64,000 nucleotides of DNA from Metridium senile. Its lineage: Eukaryota; Cnidaria; Anthozoa; Actiniaria; Metridiidae. Location: contig OX459105.1 of assembly GCA_949775045.1 (NCBI GenBank), positions 6,803,069-6,867,068 on the forward strand, in the 5' to 3' direction. This document shows, one piece after another, positions 57,001-64,000 of this stretch (position 1 is its first letter; the number at the start of each line of letters is the position of its first letter). Made by a program: the position numbers and the translations under genes. The notes under the pieces were generated by a model. It did no database searches, was not told where the DNA came from, and worked only from the letters and a program-made list of their open reading frames with translations.

Positions 57001-57325
57001 AATGTATTTCTAGAGAATTAAGATCGGTCGAATGCAGGACCTTTTTCAAAGTATTTTTTTCTCAGCATTTTTTTATTTTCGGAGAAATCGGAATGTGCAT
57101 ATCAGCAGATCCGCTTATAAGCTATGCTTTCTTGTTCCCTCAACCGACCTTAAAGCCCTTTGTTAATGATAATTTCATTTCTTGATCATTATCATACTGA
57201 TTATAATATACTTGCTAAGGCTAAATTCGGTCGTGTGATTGACAACAAAGAAAACTGTGTCAAATGGAATATTGAATGTTACAATAGCGAAAACGACGTG
57301 CCAGGAGACGTGTCAAGTTTTGGTT

Positions 57326-57366
57326 TGGTTGGTTAGTTGGTTGGTTGGTTGGTTGGTTGGTTGGTT
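57326..57366 (+). repeat. short (GGTT)n run, left part of a split microsatellite
   Basis: GGTT repeat with one GTTA variant, ending where the 686-bp element begins. The right part is 58055-58275. Confidence 0.85.
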
Positions 57367-58052
57367 CTCAAGTGCTTTAAGGCCTGGGATTTTATGGCAG
57401 ACCGAAAAATGTTAAAATTGCAATAATTTCACTTGTATTCAATGTACTAAAATATATTTTGGAACCCAAGTGACAATTAGGCTCCTTAACATTTTGCGCT
57501 GGAAATAATTATAATTTGGTGGTCACGTGACCAGCAAGGCGGTAAAACGGAAATTTGAAAATGGGGTTAATCTATTGCATTAATTTCAATCCTTTTTGTG
57601 TCTTAAAATGTTAAAGACATATTTATAAATATGTTCTGGCCCAGAATGGATGACTTTATTGAAACCGTAAAGAGAAAAACTGATATTTGTGGATACTTCG
57701 ATTGGTCACGTGACCCTTTTTGGCAAATATCTCCTAAACAATCAATGATGGACAACCATTCTAGGCCAGGTTCGAAAGACATCTATAAAAGTAACCCAAC
57801 AACATATAATGGAACAATCTGGCTGGTGACTCTATCTACCCCATTTTGCTATGAAATTTTGAGGTTTTCTCGACTATGATGCTGGTCACGTGATCAAGGG
57901 AATGCCATGCTTGCACCAAAAAATTTACACTTTCATTAAAAACTAACATGTACCTAAGTTAAATAATTTAACTTTTGAAACGAAGATCGAAATCAGAATT
58001 ACTAACATTTTATTAAAAATGGCTGCCTGACCCAGGCCTTAACTCACTTGAG
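57367..58052. mobile_element. 686-bp TIR element inserted in the GGTT microsatellite
   Basis: Ends CTCAAGTGCTTTAAGGCCTG and the complement of CAGGCCTTAACTCACTTGAG. It has GGTT repeat on both outer sides. It contains three GGTCACGTGACC-type palindromes (about 57523, 57703 and 57884), about 180 bp apart. The 82-codon ORF has no transposase features. In unit 1 the microsatellite at 50927 is not split. Confidence 0.75.
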
Positions 58053-58054
58053 AA

Positions 58055-58275
58055 TTGGTTGGTTGGTTGGTTGGTTGGTTGGTTGGTTGGTTGGTTGGTT
58101 GGTTGGTTGGTTGGTTGGTTGGTTGGTTGGTTGGTTGGTTGGTTGGTTGGTTGGTTGGTTGGTTGGTTGGTTGGTTGGTTGGTTGGTTGGTTGGTTGGTT
58201 GGTTGGTTGGTTGGTTGGTTGGTTGGTTGGTTGGTTGGTTGGTTGGTTGGTTGGTTGGTTGGTTGGTTGGTTGGT
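58055..58275 (+). repeat. (TTGG)n microsatellite, about 55 units
   Basis: Uninterrupted TTGG repeat in front of MGNCSS copy 2. It is longer than the matching run at 50927 (about 42 units). This length change, and the inserted element to its left, are the differences I see between the two gene neighbourhoods. Confidence 0.95.
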
Positions 58276-58338
58276 CTTATTGACAGATTGATATATTAAT
58301 TCATTCAATCATTCAATTCACTCATATCTTTACTTTAG

Positions 58339-58842
58339 ATGGGTAATTGTAGCTCTTCGCCAAATTCCGGTGTACAAGATAGCCGTAAATTTGTGTATAT
58401 ATTGTACAACAGTTTGAGCAAAACACACAAGCACAACACAAAGGCGTTCAAAGATGCTCTTAAAGGGGGTTCAGCCGGAAGCAGCTTTGTAATCAATCTA
58501 CTTGATGTCAATGAAAAGCGCTTTGACTCCATAAAATGGGTGAGAAAAGTCAACCATCTAATTCTGCTCAGCGTTGACCAACAGGGCGCCAGATCGCTAT
58601 CAGACAGCGTTGGAACTTCAGAATGGATCAGAGAAAGAGATCTAGATGGGGCAAAAATACTGTCCATTTCATTTGGCACCACTCCACCACAGCAGATGAT
58701 TGACATCTTGAACCACCGCGGCCCAGGTACGGACCAGAAAGATTTTTGTTTTGGATTCCAAGATACAAGTGATCTAGCTGCGATTGACTTTGACAAGTCT
58801 CCGGTCATGAAGGAGCTAGTTACATCATTGAAAGCATCATAA
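58339..58842 (+). CDS. TIR-like single-domain protein with N-terminal myristoylation/palmitoylation signal, copy 2 (167 residues)
   Basis: The predicted protein is identical to copy 1 at 51159-51662, including MGNCSS, all strands and the C-terminal KAS. The 5' context is the same for 60 bp up to the microsatellite and then differs: here a longer TTGG run, a 686-bp transposon and unrelated sequence at 57120-57320. The candidate 5' exon upstream (55245-55324) has an intact GTAACT donor, unlike that of copy 1. If both genes use such exons, copy 2 would be the better-expressed copy. AATAAA lies at 59141-59146. Confidence 0.8.
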   Translation: MGNCSSSPNSGVQDSRKFVYILYNSLSKTHKHNTKAFKDALKGGSAGSSFVINLLDVNEKRFDSIKWVRKVNHLILLSVDQQGARSLSDSVGTSEWIRERDLDGAKILSISFGTTPPQQMIDILNHRGPGTDQKDFCFGFQDTSDLAAIDFDKSPVMKELVTSLKAS

Positions 58843-61800
58843 TTCTACAAAACTACAATCTCGAACGAAAATATTGCATAAGAAACTTTAAAAGTTTTTT
58901 AAAACTAATTAAAATTAGTTCAGAATTGTACATTAGTTTAATGAAAACAGTTTTTATATTGAGTATATACTGCTAAATAGTCCTCGCCAAATCTCATCGA
59001 TATCAGTCATTCTTGTTTGAATATACTTGGAATATTATTTTGGGGGGAAATGTCCTAGGATTAGGGATTTAGATTAGTGTGATTGTCTTTTTTTGTAACA
59101 ATAAGCTCTGTAATTGCAAAGTAGAAAAACAGTAATCTAAAATAAAGCCTTTATGTACGTAGTGGTATTAATGTTGTTCATTTTTTTGTTTTCTTCAGTT
59201 GCATTTCTTTCTTTACTCTCTTTCCTGTCATTTTCGTTTTTCTGTATTTTTCCTTTCTCCATCCTTATTTCCCCCTTCTTTGGTTTTCTCTCTTTTTATC
59301 ACTTTTCTTGTCCTTTCCTTTCTGTTCTTGCATTTTCTTTCTTTCTTTTTTTCTTTTCATTTTCTTTTTATGTTTCCTTATTTCTGCCTTTCCTTTCCTT
59401 TCCTTTCCTTTCTTTTCCCTATTCTTATCTTAACAAACCTACAAAAGACTAACAAGCGGGACTACAGCTCTAGATGTGTTCTAACCCATCTCCTTACTCG
59501 ATAACCATGTCATTTTAGCGCTCAGTTGATATATGTGCAAATGTCTTCACGTATCACCGTAACAGTTGTAAAACTTTCTTAAAAAGGGATAAACCTTTTG
59601 AAGTGATATTATAAATATAAATGAATTTAGTCATTCAACGGCAATAAGATTGTTTAGATTTGTTTATGTAACTTATTTACAAAATAATTTTGTTCCACTG
59701 ACAATAAAACTGCAATTCAGCACATTTTTTTGGTTTATTTATTTTATGCTGTTCCCGTAGGCTGTTATACTTAATTTCTCAAAATAACAATTAACCTTAG
59801 AACCTTCACATTAAAGGAATGTAATAACTATAAATAAACTTAGTCATTCTAGAGTACGATTGTTTATCGATGTTTTATGTGTTCAGACAATCAGTTTGAA
59901 AAAAGTAGTCCCGAATCATGAATTACAGTGCATCTTAGCACATTTTTAGCTGCTGTCGGTTCAAACAAAAATATAAATAAAACTGCTCATGTATACAATT
60001 TTGTTTATATAGTTATTATGTAAAAAAATATTTATTTATAACTTTTAATTAGATTAATAATAAATGATAGAAAATTATAATTGACAATTTAGCTTAACAA
60101 AGGTTTACATGGATTTCTGCCCCTGAGAAATATCTTATTTGAACACACTTAAAAATATGATTTTTTTTTTCATTAGAATAACTTTTGTTTTTATAATAAA
60201 TAATAATAATAATAATAATAAAGCACTTTATTTCAATAGGGTAACTAGAATTACACAAGTAATTTTTATCTAGGCCCTACATATATACATACATACATAA
60301 AATTTAAATAAGAAATATAAACAAGTAAATTAAGATGATAAGAATATAAAACTATCTAAATGCAGTTTTAAAATTTATAAATTAAAAAAAAAAAAAAAAA
60401 AACGACCTAAAGTAATTCATGTTTCAAGCTTTTCTAAATGTAATTTGAAAATTCCTAATTTGAAAAAAGTACAACCTAAGATAAGTTCATGTTTTCCAGC
60501 TTTTTGAAAGACATGTTTAAATAATTTGATTTGAATGACGAGAGAATAATCCATGGACTCTTGGAGATATCATAGTTTATAGTTAATAATATTAACTTTG
60601 GATATATACTTTCTCCTGTTGAAATTTGATATCGAATTTGAAACACGAAAAGATACTGATTCCATATCTCGGCGCGCGTCGATTACTATTTTCTATATAT
60701 TACGAATAACTATTATTAATATTTGTGGTCACATCAAAGCATGCATAATATGAACAAGCCTGGACGCATCAAACCCACAATGTCAATAAGGCCATGCATG
60801 ATAAGGCTGGGAAATAATCAACGTTTATACTTTAAAAATAGTTTGTGATCCCGGGTTTGTGTAGCCTGCGTCACATCCGGACTTTTTCTCGGTTAACCGA
60901 GAAAAAGTCCGGATGTGACGCAGGCTAGGTTTGTGATACTTGGGAGTTTATTGTTCGTCATGGTAAGAAATTGGAAGAGGTCCAAAACGCTAGTATGTCA
61001 ATATGTGCACAGCATTGCACTATTCAGCTACATGACATATAAAGTATACTGTCCTAGAGTGCTTACACTATGTCCATGAAATAAAATCTAAATAGTTACT
61101 AACTAATAGTTTTTATCACTCAACTGGAACAGCTTTAGTAACAATACACAATGAATAAAGTATTAACTTTCTATGGTTTTGAGTATTTGATTTCCCTTGT
61201 GTATTGTTACTAAAGCTGTTCCAGTTGAGTGATAGTGACTAATAGTCACTAAATAAAAACTATTAGTTAGGAACTATTTAGATTCTATTTCATGGACATA
61301 GTGTAAGCACTTTATAGCTGAAGTGATATTTCGATCAAACCAATATATAGATTGATTAATGGGCTTTTCAGTTTCTCCTCTATATATGAAACTATCGCTC
61401 GTTTTACTCAATTATACAACTGAACCAACGAATAATTAATCTAAAAGAGACCGTCCCCTATCAGATCCATGTCTATATCCAAACAGGGCACGTACAAATC
61501 ACCAGGTTTATTTTTTTAAATGGCCGTTCGAAGTGTTCGAAGGAGTATGTTTATTTTATACACCTATTTCAAAAATCGTTGTCGCCATCAAAGCTACAGT
61601 CCACACTCAGAAGCCTGCAAAGGATGTTGGTATTTCTACTCTTGTTATCGATTTATTCATATCATATTTTGGTTTTAAGTGTTTGTGTAATATGAACATA
61701 ACAAGTTTTGCAGTGATAGATGATGAAACAAATATTTATTTCAAAAGCGCGTAATAAATCACACATTCAGTTCATATTACCGGCATCCTTTGCAGGCAGA

Positions 61801-62424
61801 ATGTGGACTGTAGCTTCGCCAATTCGGCTGCAACAACAATTTTTGAATTAGGTGTATATTGTGTTATCAATAACATGCTACGTGAGTTAGAACGATCTTT
61901 CTAGAGTAAACCGTTGCCTCGCAACCAGCAAATTGTGAATATGGTTTTTATTTTGGGTTTTTCCCGATCCGTCAAACAGCTTGATTTGAGGGGGATGGTA
62001 CATCAAATTAACCAATCACTCGGCGAGTTAACGTACAACCCCCGCCTGTTTGACGCCGGATGGGGAAAACACAAGATGAAATTGAAATTCACTATTTTCT
62101 AGTTGCGATGCAACGGGTTTCGCTGTAATAATGACATAATTTATGAATAGCAATAATATGAAATTGAAAGCTATCATTCGAGAATGATGTGACGTCACAA
62201 TGCATATCATTTCAAAGATGGCAGGATAGTCCCTTGTGCAAAGTGTGATATGGTCCCATGCTCAGCAAGTTCCTCGAATTTAATCTCGTTTTGGTAAACT
62301 TTAGCAACATTTCGGGGAATTATTTGTAATTAATGACAAAAAAATGACGACAAACAGTCAATCATTTTCTCTTGTCGACCTTGAGTTTGGATGTATTTGG
62401 GGTGTAGGCTGAAAGGCTCAGTCT

Positions 62425-62504
62425 CAATCGGGCAATTGCAACGGCAGCGAGAGGAACAATCTACAAGCCGCCGAGAGAATTGCAACACAACCACAAAAGA
62501 AAAG
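62425..62504 (+). promoter_or_regulatory. candidate 5' noncoding exon of a further MGNCSS copy beyond the window
   Basis: Identical to 55245-55324, with donor GTAACT at 62505. If the array goes on, its coding exon would lie at about 65.5 kb or a little nearer, outside this window. Confidence 0.35.
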
Positions 62505-64000
62505 GTAACTTTTTTAATAATTCTTATTTAAACAATTAACAATTTGTTGTTAATATAATAACGGTTAGACCGCAAACTTCAAAACCATAAAATGAAATCA
62601 AAATCGTTATTTCCTGATAGTTTAATTTTGTGATTGTTCGTCATTATCAAAGACAAGTCGGCTTCGAGTTTTTTAATCGACGAATATTACGAACTATATA
62701 TGAACTATATGAACTAAAATGATGGTGCATTATCTTTTTAGACAAAGTTTGACGTATTATTTTTCCATTTATTTGCCAGAATTTTAGTATAGTTATTGTG
62801 ACTAAATAGTCGCTACTTTAATACTCTTGGTATACTGAGTAACAGTTTTTATCTCGTTTTTATTTTATGCCAATTATGGTCAGTAAATTATGATGTGTCC
62901 GTTGTTTAAGGCCGGTTTACATACGATCGCTGGATCACTGAAAATGATGCAAGGGATCGTCAGCGATTATATGGAAACACTTCTCAGCGATCGGATTTGC
63001 ATTGAATTGTGTGCAGAAAAATTGTATGATCGCTGGCATCATTTTCAGCGATCCGGCGATCGTCGAGTTCTGGAGATATAAATAGTTTCCGTGTTTTTAT
63101 GTCGATTCATCAAGTTGGAAACAGTTTTTTAACCAACTGCAATTTATGACAATTTTATTTGTTTTTCTGTTTCGATGTAAAATGAGCTCAGTTTTATTAT
63201 GGATTTGTGAATTTATTTATTATAAATTGAGATTGCCTTGATATTTTTACGTATTAAAGTGCGAATCATTAAACCGTGGGCATCTAGAAATATTTTAGAA
63301 ATCGTTTATTATTCGTTGAACAACTCACAAACAACTATATCACCGCAAGAAGTTTGACTGATGTGTAGTATGATAAACTTTTTGTAGTTAGAGTTGTTTG
63401 TGAGCTGTTCCTTGACCAACATCTGAAACTGCTAGTCAGCATATTTGTTGTTTCGGTTTCTTTTGAAAGGAAATAGCAGTTATTTAGGTTTCAAACAGTG
63501 TTAAACACTGTTTGAAACCTAAATAACTGCTTAAAAGCATTTTTAATGCTCAACTTTGTCTTTCACATTTAGTTATCTCATATTTTAATTTTCTATATAA
63601 ACTAAAAGTATATTTTTCTATATTTTAAAGTATTGAAGTTCTAACTTCTACCGAGCGAGTGCAAATTTGCAACTCAGCACATTTGGTTGTTTTTCTAGTT
63701 TCCGTTAGAGGGAAGTAACATTGTTTAAAACCTAAATAACTGCTTAAAAGCATTTTGAATGCTCAACTTTGTCTTTCGCATTTACTAAATAATCTTATAG
63801 TTATAATTTTCTATAAATACTAAAAGTATATTTTCTTTATTTTAAAGTATTGAAGTTCTAACTTTTACCGAGCGAGTGCAAATTTGCAACTCAGCACATT
63901 TGGTTGTTTTACTAGTTTCTTTAGAGGGAAGTAACATTGTTTAAAACCTAAATAATGGCTTAAAAGCATATTGAGTGCTCAACTTTGTCTTTCGCATTTA

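Larger units (their letters stand above)
51096..58275 (+). repeat. 7,180-bp tandem duplication, unit 1
   Basis: Every position compared between 51096 and 56820 recurs 7,180 bp later with no difference that I found. Both units begin directly after a (TTGG)n run, so exchange within this microsatellite is the simplest route. The unit holds the MGNCSS coding exon, its polyadenylation signal, a spacer with several transposons, the next promoter/5' exon block and a microsatellite split by a 686-bp element. Confidence 0.9.
58276..64000 (+). repeat. 7,180-bp tandem duplication, unit 2 (runs off the window)
   Basis: It repeats 51096-56820 base for base as far as I could compare. Contents at +7,180: pyrimidine tract 59190, LINE end 60199-60540, palindrome 60862-60927, TA-flanked MITE 61057-61312, MITE 61554-61860, 5' exon block 62425-62504 and the 214-bp array from 63518. 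Confidence 0.9.

Overview
This window looks like AT-rich nuclear DNA of an invertebrate animal, possibly a non-bilaterian such as a cnidarian or sponge. The lineage is my inference and nothing in the window fixes it. The reasons are spliced genes with GT-AG introns, a TRP-like channel gene spread over 13 coding exons, CR1/L2-type non-LTR retrotransposons with (ATT)n tails, tRNA-derived SINEs, many palindromic DNA transposons (MITEs) and long tetranucleotide microsatellites. I see no rRNA gene, functional tRNA gene, operon or CRISPR array. Most open reading frames longer than 60 codons are chance readings of repeats.

Layout. (1) 1-17.4 kb is a tandem array of three copies of a four-exon gene for a small secreted cysteine-rich protein. 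Only the middle copy (3577-6477) is intact. The left copy has an 11-bp deletion in exon 3. The right copy has a 1-bp deletion in exon 2 and a nonsense codon in exon 4. The spacer between copies 2 and 3 has been enlarged by an expanded 271-bp repeat and by a 5.4-kb composite element that carries LINE pieces and a 12-unit palindrome-bearing repeat. (2) 17.4-20.5 kb is dense in MITEs. (3) 20.5-21.0 kb on the minus strand is a 167-residue TIR/SEFIR-like protein ending in a polybasic tract and a CAAX box. (4) 21-28.4 kb is mostly repeats: Helitron-like, Harbinger-like, a 1.4-kb element whose ends are built from a CCGTAAATGTAATAAC subrepeat, and a 708-bp element with an 8-bp target duplication. (5) 30.2-40.5 kb on the plus strand is a 676-residue TRP-like channel gene, followed at once by a 79-bp minisatellite. 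(6) 41.5-43.7 kb is nested foldback elements and a poly-C tract. (7) 43.9-64 kb is a head-to-tail array. An older, transposon-split copy of the spacer comes first, then a 7,180-bp unit and a second unit that I cannot tell apart from it up to the window end. Each 7,180-bp unit carries a single-coding-exon gene for a 167-residue protein with an N-myristoylation/palmitoylation start (MGNCSS) and a fold pattern that parallels the CAAX protein.

How the genes may fit together. The two TIR-like genes have the same length and a colinear strand/helix pattern, and both are predicted to be membrane-tethered: one at the N terminus by myristate plus palmitate, the other at the C terminus by a prenyl group. 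A splice acceptor lies just before or close to each start codon. I suggest they are members of one family of lipid-anchored single-domain TIR-like proteins, and this is the most interesting signal in the window. The secreted cysteine-rich family and the TRP-like channel show no functional link to them beyond being nearby.

The duplicated copies also serve as natural filled and empty sites. They let several transposon boundaries and target duplications be read directly.
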